A stretch of DNA of 64,000 bases, from the NCBI RefSeq assembly GCF_019145235.1, contig NZ_JAHSTV010000011.1:1-64000 (forward strand), read 5' to 3'. Below the pieces are notes generated by a model. It did no database searches. It was not told the DNA's origin and saw only the letters and a list, made by a program, of their open reading frames with translations. Below are positions 45,065 through 54,002 of this stretch, piece by piece (positions within the stretch are counted from its first letter, which is position 1; every line of letters begins with the position of its first letter). The DNA comes from Pseudomonas farris. GTDB lineage: Bacteria; Pseudomonadota; Gammaproteobacteria; Pseudomonadales; Pseudomonadaceae. Made by a program: the position numbers and the translations under genes.

Positions 45065-47764
45065 TCAAGCGTCCCAAGGGACTACTGCGTCAACGTCAAT
45101 GGCGTAGCGCTCAATCGCCTCGGCACAGACACTGGCGTCCAGATGCCCCTCATGCACCAGTGCAGTCAGTGCGCTCAAGACGACCTGATGGCGGTCCACT
45201 TCGAAGAACCTGCGCAGCTGGTTGCGGGTATCACTGCGACCAAAGCCGTCGGTGCCGAGCACGGTGTAATGGGCATCGAGATAACTGGCGATCAACTGGG
45301 GCAAGGCGCGCACGTAATCGGTGCAGGCAATGATCGGCGCCGTGTCGTTGAGCGACTCCTGAACATGACTGTGCCGCGCGGTTTGTCCGGGGTGCAGGCG
45401 GTTCCAGCGTTCCACTTCCCGGGCATCCCGGGCCAGCTCGGTGAAGCTGGTGACGCTCCAGACTTCGCTGTCGATGTTCCAGTCGCGGGCCAACAACTCG
45501 GCCGCCGCGATCACCTCCCGCAGGATCGTGCCGGAGCCCAACAGCTGAACGCTGCCGCTCGCGTCTTCGACTTCATGTCGGGCGAACAGGTACATGCCCT
45601 TGATAATCGCCTGCTCGACACCTTCGGGAAGATTCGGCTGCGGGTAGTTCTCGTTCATCAACGTGACGTAGTAAAACTCGTCGACCTGACGCTCCAGCAT
45701 CTGGCGCATGCCGTGGTCCAGAATCACCGCAAACTCACTGGCGAACGCCGGGTCGTAGGCACGGCAATTGGGCACCATCGACGCCATCAAATGGCTGTTG
45801 CCGTCCTGGTGTTGCAAACCTTCGCCGCCCAGGGTCGTGCGCCCCGCGGTGGCGCCGAGCAGGAACCCGCGAGCACGCTGATCTGCCGCTGCCCAGATCA
45901 GGTCGCCGATGCGCTGGAAGCCGAACATCGAGTAATAGATGTAGAACGGCAACATCGGCAGGCCATGCACCGAGTAGCTGGTCGCGGCAGCCACCCAGGA
46001 GCTGATGGCGCCGGCCTCGCTGATGCCCTCTTCGAGAATCTGCCCGTCCAGGGCTTCTCGATAACTCAGGATAGAACCAATGTCCTCCGGCTCATAACGC
46101 TGCCCCACGCTGGAGTAGATGCCGATCTGCTTGAACAGGCTGGCCATGCCGAAGGTACGCGCTTCATCCGCCACGATCGGCACGATGCGCGGCCCCAGTT
46201 GCTTGTCCCGCAGCAAACCGCTGAGCATCCGCACGAAGGCCATGGTGGTGGACATTTCCTTGCCTTCGGCGGTGATGGCAAACCCGGCGTAGCTGTTGAC
46301 GTCAGGCACAACCAACGACGCCGAAGTGGTGGGCCGCGACGGCATGTACCCGCCCAACGCCCGGCGACGTTCGTGCAGGTAACGCATTTCCGCGCTGTCG
46401 GTAGCAGGTTTGAAGAAGCTCAGCGAGGTCGCCTGTTCATCGGTCAGCGGCAAATTGAAGCGGTTGCGGAAGGCGATCAAGGCGTCCTTGTCGAGTTTCT
46501 TCTGCTGGTGCACGGTCATCTTGCCCTGCCCGGCGTCGCCCATGCCGAAGCCTTTCTTGGTTTGCGCCAGAATCACCGTAGGCTTCTTGCCCTCGAGCAT
46601 TGCGCTTTGATACGCGGCAAAGATTTTCACCAGGTCATGACCACCGCGTTTGAGGCGGTCGATCTGCTCGTCGGTCAGGCCTTGAGCCAAATGCGCCAGG
46701 GCTTCGTTCTGGCCAAAGAAATGCTCACGGTTGAAGCGCCCATCCTTGGCCGCGAACGTCTGGAACTGGCCATCGACCGTTGCCGACAATGCCCGGACCA
46801 GCGTGCCGTCTTTATCCCGGGCAAACAATCCGTCCCAGTCGGAGCCCCAGACCAGTTTGATGACGTTCCAGCCGGCCCCGCCGAACAGCGCCTCCAGCTC
46901 ATCGATGATGCGACCGTTGCCACGCACCGGACCGTCCAGGCGCTGAAGGTTGCAGTTGACCACCCACACCAGATTATCCAGCCCTTCACGCGCCGCCAGG
47001 GTCAGCGCCGACATGCTTTCCGGCTCATCCATTTCACCGTCGCCAAACACCCCCCAGACGGTCCGCCCCGAGGTATTTTGCAGGCCGCGGTGCTCCAGGT
47101 AACGCATGAAACGCGCCTGGTAGATCGAGCTGATCGGACCGATGCCCATCGAGCCCGTCGGGAACTGCCAGAAGTCCGGCATCAACCACGGGTGCGGGTA
47201 ACTCGACAAACCCCGGGCGCCATTGGCGCGCGCGCCGATCTCTTGCCGATAATGTTGCAGATCCTGCTCCTCGAGGCGCCCTTCCAGAAAGGCCCGCGCA
47301 TAAACGCCCGGTGCCGAGTGCGGCTGGTAAAACACCAGATCACCGCCACGAGTGTCGGTGCGCGCCTTGAAAAAATGGTTGAAGCCCACTTCAAACAAAT
47401 CGGCGGCGCTGGCGTAACTGGCGATGTGGCCACCCAGTTCCCCATAGGCTTGGTTGGCTCTGGCGACCATGACCAGCGCGTTCCAGCGCATGATCGAAGC
47501 CAGTCGCTCTTCCAGCGCCAGGTCGCCCGGAAACACCGGCTGCTGCTCGACGCTGATCGTATTGATATAGGGCGTGCCGTGGCTGGGCCGCCAACCGATC
47601 TCGGAAGTGCTGGCCACGGCCACCAGCATGTCGAGGATCTGTTTTGCCCGGACCGTGCCGCCGTGGGCAATGACGGACAGCAACGCCTCCCGCCACTCGG
47701 CCATTTCCTGTGCATCTTCAGCTGTCTGGCCCGGCAATTGGGTCTGGATATCGGACGGGCTCAT
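45065..47764 (-). CDS. Pyruvate dehydrogenase E1 (homodimeric, AceE-like) paralogue
   Basis: An 899-aa thiamine-diphosphate E1 of the AceE homodimer type. Recognisable segments: 'GHIASYASAADLFEVGFNHF', the ThDP-binding 'FGDGEMDEPESMSALTLAA' and 'NCNLQRLDGPVRGNG', and 'GEGLQHQDGNSHLMAS'. The ATG at 47764 has AGGAG upstream and overlaps the stop of the preceding gene by ATGA. Followed by its E2. No E3 (lpd) is in the window, so it would share the general one. Likely a condition-specific PDH. Confidence 0.92.
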   Translation of the reverse strand: MSPSDIQTQLPGQTAEDAQEMAEWREALLSVIAHGGTVRAKQILDMLVAVASTSEIGWRPSHGTPYINTISVEQQPVFPGDLALEERLASIMRWNALVMVARANQAYGELGGHIASYASAADLFEVGFNHFFKARTDTRGGDLVFYQPHSAPGVYARAFLEGRLEEQDLQHYRQEIGARANGARGLSSYPHPWLMPDFWQFPTGSMGIGPISSIYQARFMRYLEHRGLQNTSGRTVWGVFGDGEMDEPESMSALTLAAREGLDNLVWVVNCNLQRLDGPVRGNGRIIDELEALFGGAGWNVIKLVWGSDWDGLFARDKDGTLVRALSATVDGQFQTFAAKDGRFNREHFFGQNEALAHLAQGLTDEQIDRLKRGGHDLVKIFAAYQSAMLEGKKPTVILAQTKKGFGMGDAGQGKMTVHQQKKLDKDALIAFRNRFNLPLTDEQATSLSFFKPATDSAEMRYLHERRRALGGYMPSRPTTSASLVVPDVNSYAGFAITAEGKEMSTTMAFVRMLSGLLRDKQLGPRIVPIVADEARTFGMASLFKQIGIYSSVGQRYEPEDIGSILSYREALDGQILEEGISEAGAISSWVAAATSYSVHGLPMLPFYIYYSMFGFQRIGDLIWAAADQRARGFLLGATAGRTTLGGEGLQHQDGNSHLMASMVPNCRAYDPAFASEFAVILDHGMRQMLERQVDEFYYVTLMNENYPQPNLPEGVEQAIIKGMYLFARHEVEDASGSVQLLGSGTILREVIAAAELLARDWNIDSEVWSVTSFTELARDAREVERWNRLHPGQTARHSHVQESLNDTAPIIACTDYVRALPQLIASYLDAHYTVLGTDGFGRSDTRNQLRRFFEVDRHQVVLSALTALVHEGHLDASVCAEAIERYAIDVDAVVPWDA

Positions 47765-48183
47765 GAGCAACTCCTGCAGGTGTCGGATAACACTTCAAGG
47801 TGGTGCGAACGGTTCACTCGGGCGAGGCTTTTCACCTGTTCTACTGCCGCAATGACCGAACGTTCGGCCGCCCCGTCTGAAGCAATCGGGTAGATGCAGG
47901 GCTGACCAATGGAAAGGTCGTGCAATAAACGCTCATCCAGTTCACCGAGCACGACAAAACAGTAGTCACCCTTGGCCACTCGCACTTCAGCGAGCTGGCC
48001 AGGCATCGTGTTCACAGCATCGACATGGATCAGTGCCACATTGTCAAAACAGCTGAAACCCTGATGGATCAAGTCAATATGATCGCTATCAAGCCCGCAC
48101 GCGATGACCACGATACGTGTGCAATTTGAAGGCTCGCGCATCCACTTCAGGGCGTTGGTACGACAGTCGGCAGCTTGGCTCAT
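47761..48183 (-). CDS. Hypothetical protein coupled to the PDH paralogue, member 1
   Basis: A 140-aa protein from ATG 48183. I recognise no family. It shares an N-terminal pattern with the next upstream gene (48244): W-(M/I)-(R/K)-E-P-S ... VVI ... ID-(L/K)-(I/L)-H, so the two are distant paralogues. Contains a basic/cysteine tail (SDTCRSCS). Overlaps the E1 start by ATGA and so is co-translated with it. Function unknown; the tight coupling suggests a role with the PDH. Confidence 0.6.
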   Translation of the reverse strand: MSQAADCRTNALKWMREPSNCTRIVVIACGLDSDHIDLIHQGFSCFDNVALIHVDAVNTMPGQLAEVRVAKGDYCFVVLGELDERLLHDLSIGQPCIYPIASDGAAERSVIAAVEQVKSLARVNRSHHLEVLSDTCRSCS

Positions 48184-48243
48184 AGGCGTTGCCTTTGTTG
48201 TTTGGGGTGGTTGATTCAACAGGCGAATTGGCGAGGACACTGG

Positions 48244-48708
48244 CTAAATGACGCCGCGCGCCTGCAGCACGCTTTTCGCCAGACGGCGGGTCGCCGAAAG
48301 CACTTGTTCTACCTGTTGATCCATCGCTGCGGTGGATGAGGCTATCGTTCCCAGTTCGACGACGCGCAACGGGTGACCGCGCACGGACCCCAGCCAGGTC
48401 AAGCCGGGAACCGTGCCGACTTCGACATCCAGTAAAAAACTGCCGTGGGAGACGGAGCGCAACAGGTGGCTGGCATAACACGCGTAGCCCCCAGCAGATT
48501 GCTCCGGGCTAGACCCGACCCGCAACCAGTCGACCATCAACTCCTCGGATTGCTTGACGGCTAGATAAGCCACCTGGTCCCAGTCATCTATCGCCACGTG
48601 CAGCTTGTCGATCATGTATTTGGGCAACGCGGCGCTGGTCACGATGACCACTCCGGCATCCGCCGAAGGCTCCTTGATCCAGACTGCGGATTGCGATATC
48701 GCATGCAT
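48244..48708 (-). CDS. Hypothetical protein upstream of PDH paralogue, member 2
   Basis: A 154-aa protein (MHAISQSAVWIKEPSADAG...) related in its first third to the 47761 gene. No signal peptide or membrane helix; no domain recognised. First gene of the minus-strand unit 48708-43760, 60 bp before member 1. Function unknown. Confidence 0.6.
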   Translation of the reverse strand: MHAISQSAVWIKEPSADAGVVIVTSAALPKYMIDKLHVAIDDWDQVAYLAVKQSEELMVDWLRVGSSPEQSAGGYACYASHLLRSVSHGSFLLDVEVGTVPGLTWLGSVRGHPLRVVELGTIASSTAAMDQQVEQVLSATRRLAKSVLQARGVI

Positions 48709-48730
48709 GGTGGTACTCCCGGCAGTTTGG

Positions 48731-48830
48731 TAGGAGCAGCTTGCTCCGGGCGGTGATCCGACGATGTGGCCGTGACATTCAACATTGATGCCGACTAACC
48801 CACCGCTTCGTGAGCAAGCTCGCGCCTACA
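48731..48830. repeat. Degenerate REPIN
   Basis: A diverged inverted REP pair (TAGGAGCAGCTTGCTCC ... GAGCAAGCTCGCGCCTACA) in the gap between the hypothetical gene and acdS. Marks return of chromosomal backbone-like DNA. Confidence 0.6.
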
Positions 48831-48845
48831 GGTTATTGGCGTTAA

Positions 48846-49862
48846 TCAGCCGTTGCGGAACAGGAAACTGTAGGCGTTCAGCGCAGGTGCCCCGCCCAGG
48901 TGTGCGTAAAGCACTTTCGAGCCTTCGGGGAACTCGCCACGGCGGACCATTTCGATCATCCCGTGCATGGATTTGCCTTCATACACTGGGTCGGTCAACA
49001 CACCTTCAAGGCTGCCGCACAGACGAATGGCTTCCAGCGTACCTTCGTTGGGCAAACCATATTCCGGGTAGGCGAAGCGTGTATCGAGCACCACGTCGTC
49101 TTCGGTGATCTCACGACCCAGTTCCACCAGCTCAGCGGTGTGCCGGGCGATACGCAGGATCTGTGCCTTGGTTTTCTCGGGCTTGGCCGAGGCATCAATG
49201 CCGATAACGTTCTTCGAACGGCCGTCCGCGGCGAAACCGACGACCATGCCGGCCTGGGTACTGCCGGTGACGGAGCAGACCACGATGTAATCGAACTTGA
49301 ACCCCAGTTGTTTTTCCTGCTCCCGCACTTCCTCGGCAAAGCCGACGAACCCGAGCCCGCCGTAGGGATGTTCGGAACAACCCGCCGGTATCGGGAACGG
49401 CTTGCCACCCCGTTCCACCACGTCGTTCATGGCCTTCTCCCAGCTGGGCCGAATACCGATGTCGAACCCTGCAGCGTCCAGTCGTACGTCCGCACCCATG
49501 ATGCGGGACATCTCGATATTGCCGACCCGGTCATACACGGCGTCGGAGTAGTTCACCCAATTTTCCTGCACCAGCACACACTTCATGCCGAGGTGGGCAG
49601 CGACGGCGGCGACCTGCCGGGTCTGGTTCGACTGGATCCCGCCGATGGAGACCAGGGTGTCGCAGCCCTGTTCGAGTGCCTCGGGAATCAGGTATTCGAG
49701 CTTGCGCGTCTTGTTGCCGCCGAAGGCCAGGCCACTGTTGCAGTCTTCACGTTTGGCATACAACTCGACCTTGCCGCCCAGGTGTTCGCTGAGGCGTTTC
49801 AAGGGCGTGATCGGAGAAGGACCGAAGGTCAGCGGATAACGTTTAAAACGATTCAGGTTCAT
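48846..49862 (-). CDS. acdS: 1-aminocyclopropane-1-carboxylate deaminase AcdS
   Basis: AcdS (338 aa, exactly the known length) is a cytosolic PLP enzyme that opens ACC, the plant ethylene precursor, to 2-oxobutyrate and ammonia. PLP lysine K51 (GGNKTRK), the substrate serine region 'SIGGIQSNQTRQ', and the discriminating Y294-E295 pair (DPVYEGKSMHG) plus the late leucine of 'AHLGGAPALN' are present, so it is a true deaminase and not a D-cysteine desulfhydrase. Divergent from acdR. Plant-growth-promotion trait; lowers ethylene in plants. Confidence 0.97.
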   Translation of the reverse strand: MNLNRFKRYPLTFGPSPITPLKRLSEHLGGKVELYAKREDCNSGLAFGGNKTRKLEYLIPEALEQGCDTLVSIGGIQSNQTRQVAAVAAHLGMKCVLVQENWVNYSDAVYDRVGNIEMSRIMGADVRLDAAGFDIGIRPSWEKAMNDVVERGGKPFPIPAGCSEHPYGGLGFVGFAEEVREQEKQLGFKFDYIVVCSVTGSTQAGMVVGFAADGRSKNVIGIDASAKPEKTKAQILRIARHTAELVELGREITEDDVVLDTRFAYPEYGLPNEGTLEAIRLCGSLEGVLTDPVYEGKSMHGMIEMVRRGEFPEGSKVLYAHLGGAPALNAYSFLFRNG

Positions 49863-49880
49863 GACTCTGCTCCTTGTTTA

Positions 49881-49892
49881 TTGGATATCCAA
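49881..49892. promoter_or_regulatory. Palindrome TTGGATATCCAA in the acdS leader
   Basis: A perfect 12-bp palindrome, 19 bp upstream of the acdS ATG, in the 200-bp acdS-acdR intergenic region. It lies where a repressor or the AcdR protein could block expression. The rest of the region (about 49,950-50,050) is AT-rich and should hold both promoters. Confidence 0.4.
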
Positions 49893-50062
49893 GCGCCAGA
49901 CCGAAAGGCAAAAAGGCTGCGTTCCAGGTTCTTTCAGAGGGGCTCCGACGAGTTCAATATTAAGAACAAAGCTGAAAATATGTGTTGCAAGTTTCAATCC
50001 ATTAAAGAAACATAAATCATCTATCACTACTTAAAACATATTTTTATTGTGTAGAAACCAAT

Positions 50063-50572
50063 ATGAGCGCAACAAATAATCACAAGAAACCCGGCACTTC
50101 AGGTGCGGAGCCGCACCCGCTGGACCGGACCGACCGCGCCATTCTCAAGACCCTGCAGCGAGACGCCTCTATCTCCAATGTGGCGCTCGCCGAGAAGGTG
50201 AAACTGAGCGCGCCGGCCTGCCTGCGACGAGTCGAACGCCTCAAGCAGGCGGGCCTGATCAAGGGCATTGTCGCGTTGCTGGACAATCAAGCGCTCGATG
50301 CAGGGATGGTGGTGTTGATCGGCGTGGTACTGGACCGCTCGACGCCGGAATCCTTCGCAGCCTTCGAAGCCGCGGCGCAAAAGGTGTCCGGCTGCATGGA
50401 ATGCCATGTGGTGACGGGGGAATTCGACTACTTCATGTTGATACGAACCAAGGACAGCAACAGTTTCAACCGGCTCCACGCGGAGCAATTGCTTTACCTG
50501 CCCGGGGTTCGCCAGATTCGCTCGTTCATGGGGTTGCGCCAGGTCTTGTCGACAACCCACATCCCCCTATGA
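50063..50572 (+). CDS. acdR: Lrp/AsnC-family regulator AcdR
   Basis: A 169-aa Lrp-type regulator: helix-turn-helix 'DASISNVALAEKVKLSAPAC' then the RAM effector domain ('GCMECHVVTGEFDYFMLIRT'). Divergently placed to acdS as the known ACC-responsive activator AcdR of Pseudomonas. Lrp-type proteins form octamers. It should activate acdS when ACC or a leucine-related effector is present (known for the family). Confidence 0.93.
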   Translation: MSATNNHKKPGTSGAEPHPLDRTDRAILKTLQRDASISNVALAEKVKLSAPACLRRVERLKQAGLIKGIVALLDNQALDAGMVVLIGVVLDRSTPESFAAFEAAAQKVSGCMECHVVTGEFDYFMLIRTKDSNSFNRLHAEQLLYLPGVRQIRSFMGLRQVLSTTHIPL

Positions 50573-50977
50573 GGCTCAATTTAGCCCGATGTCAGGTTGT
50601 ATCGACCCGCTGCCCGAGCAACTCAAGGACTGGATGAATCCCCTCGTGAGAGCGTTGTTTCTATAACCTGCATCCTATGTAAACCTTGATGGAGCCCATT
50701 TCAGCGTTTCGAGACAAAAGTAGGCGACAACCTTCCAGACCGTAAAAATACAAAATCAGTAACGCCTCTAGCGTCACCATCGGCGGTGTCAGTCCCGAGG
50801 GGCTTTTATGCGGATCAATCGCGAGATTGCTAGGTACCGACCGTATTTTCATGGCTGATTAGCACTCCTACCGCCCCGCTTATAATTCCTTACAAACAGC
50901 GATCTCCTCCCCCTCAACCCAACGAAGCACTTCCGTAGAGGGCCCTGGGAGAGTCAGCTTGAAGCAGAGTATTTGGC
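50573..50977. other. 405-bp gap between acdR and the integrative element
   Basis: No credible gene. An AT-richer stretch around 50,680-50,780 and one minus-strand 63-aa frame without RBS. Probably holds the right junction (backbone/element border), but I cannot point to the exact end. Confidence 0.35.
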
Positions 50978-51292
50978 TTATTTACCGTTATGGTTTGGGG
51001 AGCGCTTATCCATATTGAGCTGATAGTCAGCTGAACGGCCTTCACATCTTCGACGAATCAACCCTGCTGTTAATTCGTAGTAGTAAACAGTCGCTGGCGC
51101 AGAGCAACGCAGACAGTGCTCTAAAAACCATCTGGTGTGCTTTTCCTTCCAGGACCAGGGCGTTGCGCAACTCCAGCGCTCACGAATTACCTCTTGCATC
51201 CTTTCTGCTTGCCTGATGTGCCGCTGCCGCGTGGCATGCGCACCTTTGAGCACCGGACTCAGAAACAACGCCATATCGAACTCGGCTTTCAT
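50978..51292 (-). CDS. Small integrase-associated protein
   Basis: A 104-aa basic protein whose ATG overlaps the integrase stop by 4 bp. Reads '...IRQAERMQEVIRERWSCATP' and 'KEKHTRWFLEHCLRCSAPAT' with two cysteines and aromatic clusters. Small ORFs of this style are linked with this class of tyrosine recombinase (from general memory, not a named family). Probably a recombination helper. Confidence 0.55.
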   Translation of the reverse strand: MKAEFDMALFLSPVLKGAHATRQRHIRQAERMQEVIRERWSCATPWSWKEKHTRWFLEHCLRCSAPATVYYYELTAGLIRRRCEGRSADYQLNMDKRSPNHNGK

Positions 51293-52272
51293 CGACGACC
51301 TCCGACGTAGGCACTCACCACGTCGATGCGGTTATGCCCCAACTCGTGGCTGATCTGCTGGCGTGCACGCTGATCGAGTGCTCGATCCTCTCGATGACCA
51401 CGACCGCCATTGATGGGCGCGGAGAAGCCGGTCAGTTGTTCATAGCGCTCACAGGCGTAAGCCGCCCGCAGCTCATGAAAGCCTTTTAATCCGTGCTCAT
51501 GTAGGAGGTCCCGCGCCGGTCGCACGACTGTCTGCATGAAGTCTTTGTAGCTTTCGTCGGGCGCCAACAAATTCCGACTGCCACTGGGTGAGACCTCACT
51601 GGCTCTATCCAGGGCGCCACGAACTTGATCCGTGACCGCAATCCAACGCGGTGCCGATGCGCCTGATCGACCGCCTTTGGTGCCGTCCTGGATATTGATC
51701 TTACCCAGTTGCCGAGCCTCACGTTTCAGCCGGGGCAAGTCCGCCAAGATCGCTTCACGCAGGCGCATGCCGGTCTCCCGAGCAAGGAGCACAATGGCAC
51801 TCACCCTCGATTGCTGGCCTCGCTCTGACAACGCCTGTGCGATCAACTCGACCTGCACACGGTCTTGGCCTTGCGGGGCCTCACTGCGCACGCTTGAGCG
51901 CTGCAAACCCAGCGCCTTGCTCGGACTGGGGATTTTGACGTACTCATCACCGCGCAACGCGGCCATCGTTCGGTTCACGCTGGACAGGCGGTTTTGCGCG
52001 GTGGCAATGCCGACGTTGCCCTGCTCAACTTGCTCCCGCATATGGGCCGCGTACCGCATCAGGATCTCGCGGTCGATCTGTCGCGCGTCGTTGAGTCCCG
52101 TTCCCTCCTCTGATCGACACCATTGCACGAATGCCTGCCAGCGATCGCTATGGGCTTTGACGGTAGCAAAATGGCCGCCACCAAACAGATCTTTCAGGGC
52201 TTGCGGTCCGGCATAGCTGAGCTGGCGACCGAAGCCAAAATTACGCCCAGCTCGCTTACCGACCCGAGCCAT
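51289..52272 (-). CDS. Tyrosine recombinase/integrase of the 51-55 kb element
   Basis: A 327-aa recombinase from ATG 52272. Core-binding SAM-like domain at residues 25-110, catalytic domain 135-327 with R170 (ETGMRLREA), H266-x2-R269 (FHELRAAYA), H313 in SHELGHNRID and Y322 (SAYVGG). All catalytic residues present. Different family from the P4-type integrase at 32230 (no DUF4102). Overlaps the upstream 117-aa gene by 17 bp. Confidence 0.88.
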   Translation of the reverse strand: MARVGKRAGRNFGFGRQLSYAGPQALKDLFGGGHFATVKAHSDRWQAFVQWCRSEEGTGLNDARQIDREILMRYAAHMREQVEQGNVGIATAQNRLSSVNRTMAALRGDEYVKIPSPSKALGLQRSSVRSEAPQGQDRVQVELIAQALSERGQQSRVSAIVLLARETGMRLREAILADLPRLKREARQLGKINIQDGTKGGRSGASAPRWIAVTDQVRGALDRASEVSPSGSRNLLAPDESYKDFMQTVVRPARDLLHEHGLKGFHELRAAYACERYEQLTGFSAPINGGRGHREDRALDQRARQQISHELGHNRIDVVSAYVGGRR

Positions 52273-52609
52273 TTTTCTGTTCCTGATCGACTGCAGCGAG
52301 ATCATGCAAAAGGGCTCTCCAGTTCGCACTCACGATGGCGAACTGCGCCCAATCAGTCGGGCGAAAACACAGCGTGTTGTCGGTGGCGTAAAGATGCGCG
52401 CCCTCCTCTTTCAACCACTGAATGATGGCTGTCGTCGAGGTGATAGTTTTACGGATAGTGGCGACATTGGCGACAGCGGCGACAACCCTTGTCCTGCCTG
52501 GCTTTGAGCGCGGCGACAAAGTGGCGACAGTCGCGGCGACAAACCGCGCTTTCAGCTCCTTTTGGCGCTGAGCCAGATGGTTGCGTAGCGCTTCATCAAG
52601 ATTGAACAT
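52256..52609 (-). CDS. Small element protein containing the TGTCGCC module
   Basis: A 117-aa protein (MFNLDEALRNHLAQRQKELK...). The middle is repetitive because the gene crosses the TGTCGCC array: 'RFVAATVATLSPRSKP', 'RTRVVAAVANVATI'. C-terminal half, 'TTAIIQWLKEEGAHLYATDN', looks like a folded domain. RBS GAGG upstream; it overlaps the DUF3987 gene by 14 bp and the integrase by 17 bp. Family not recognised; a relic of the same gene lies at 33525. Confidence 0.65.
   Translation of the reverse strand: MFNLDEALRNHLAQRQKELKARFVAATVATLSPRSKPGRTRVVAAVANVATIRKTITSTTAIIQWLKEEGAHLYATDNTLCFRPTDWAQFAIVSANWRALLHDLAAVDQEQKNGSGR
52460..52541 (-). repeat. TGTCGCC repeat module, copy B
   Basis: Six TGTCGCC units on the minus strand starting at 52541, 52529, 52518, 52484, 52475 and 52466 (spacings 12, 11, 34, 9, 9), inside the 117-aa gene. 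The 34-9-9 core recurs in copy C and the 34-9 part in copy A. Iteron-like. Confidence 0.85.
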
Positions 52610-54002
52610 GGCGCACCTCGAAGGTATGGCCATCGGTGATCAGCCAATGATGATCAATCAACTCGACCAACAGCTTGGCGGCATGACGACTGCTCTTACG
52701 GGCAAAGCGGGGACCGTTGCGATTCAGCTCTCGAATACTGAAGCGCTTCCACTCCTTGACCTTCAGCCAGCGCAGCAGCCGGTCCGCCTCTTCCTTTACC
52801 CGGCACACTGGTTCCTGTTCGGTCAGGCGCTGGATCTCGGTGAGGTAGTAACCGACTAAGGCGGAGGCCCGTTGGATATGGTCGACCTCCACCACGCCAT
52901 TCTCCTCCACGACGGCCAGGATGCCGGCAATGCGCAGCAGGTTGTCGGCGGCCTTCGATCCACTAGGCCGCACACTGGCCAGCTCCCCAAACTCACCCAA
53001 CTGGGCTTCGATGGCGTCATGCAGATCAATCCAGCGACGGCGGGCCAAGGGACTGAGGTTCAGCGGTGATAGCTGTAGAGCACCGTCAGCGGAAAGTGAC
53101 CACGGCTGATCAAACAGCGCCGAAAGACGGTGGTGATAGCGCTTTAGGGCGGCGTCTTTGGACAAGTCGACAGCCTGATAGCTACGTTGTCCAGCCAGGC
53201 TGGTGGGCCAGGTCATGAGGCAGCGACCGAGAATGCCTTGCCCCTGCAGCAACGGGTCACTGAGTAACTGCATGGCTAGATACGGTTGCAGCATCAGGTG
53301 CAGGCTTAAGCGTCGATCGTAAGCTCGCAAGCTTTCACCCACCATGGACCGCGCGCGATCTATCGGACTGCCGTCCCAGAGTGACGACAAGGTCGTAACC
53401 GCTTTCAAACGGTTATCTCGACTCATGGTGCTGCTACCGAGGAATTGTCCCCCCTCGTCACAGAACAGGCCCATGCTCGGCAAGTCATGGCAGAGTCCCT
53501 TGATCAGGGCCTCGATAGTCGGATCCGTGGTGATCAGCCTAGGTGCAGAGGGCTCCGCTTCAAGCGGTACGCCGTTTGTGGGGTCGGGATCGCCAGGGTT
53601 GATACGCTGCGCCTGTCGCTGCGCGACACGGTACCGGGCGAGTTGTTCACGGTAGCGCTGCCACTGCTCACGCTCCCATTGCCGTGCTGGCAGCAATGCA
53701 AAACGATCTGCCGCGGTCTTGCGATCACCTGACGCGGCCACTGTAATCAGGAACAGCGACAGGGGGTAATTTCGTCCATCGAGTTGCAAGCCCGCATGAC
53801 CTTGAGTGGCCAGCGCCGAGGCAGCCAAGACCGATTGTGCGGCCAGTGCCTGGGGCACGCCGATGACCTCGGCCATGCGCTCAACCGCGGGCCCAAGAAT
53901 TCCACCCAGTGCCTGGACCGGATAAGGCTCGGCCACGGGGTTTGACTCAATCAGCGGTCGAGGCGGTCGTGGTAGTTCAAGCTTCGGATCTAACTGCTGC
54001 AT
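52596..54002 (-). CDS. DUF3987 (YfjI-like) element protein
   Basis: A 468-aa protein of the DUF3987 family, found on phages, satellites and integrative elements and often linked to replication. Segments seen: 'AEVIGVPQALAAQSVLAASA', 'FLITVAASGDRKTAADRF' in place of a P-loop-like region, 'LFCDEGGQFLGSST', 'RSMVGESLRAYDRRLSLHLM'. ATG at 54002 chosen for GAGGAGA upstream. First gene of the minus-strand operon DUF3987-117aa-integrase-helper. Confidence 0.8.
   Translation of the reverse strand: MQQLDPKLELPRPPRPLIESNPVAEPYPVQALGGILGPAVERMAEVIGVPQALAAQSVLAASALATQGHAGLQLDGRNYPLSLFLITVAASGDRKTAADRFALLPARQWEREQWQRYREQLARYRVAQRQAQRINPGDPDPTNGVPLEAEPSAPRLITTDPTIEALIKGLCHDLPSMGLFCDEGGQFLGSSTMSRDNRLKAVTTLSSLWDGSPIDRARSMVGESLRAYDRRLSLHLMLQPYLAMQLLSDPLLQGQGILGRCLMTWPTSLAGQRSYQAVDLSKDAALKRYHHRLSALFDQPWSLSADGALQLSPLNLSPLARRRWIDLHDAIEAQLGEFGELASVRPSGSKAADNLLRIAGILAVVEENGVVEVDHIQRASALVGYYLTEIQRLTEQEPVCRVKEEADRLLRWLKVKEWKRFSIRELNRNGPRFARKSSRHAAKLLVELIDHHWLITDGHTFEVRHVQS

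Noticed and set aside
44852..47893. 1013-aa open frame on the plus strand
   Set aside because: Antisense of the aceE-like gene; no family motif and shadow-type composition.
50661..50852. 63-aa minus-strand frame after acdR
   Set aside because: No RBS and no resemblance to known proteins; overlaps a probable element junction.
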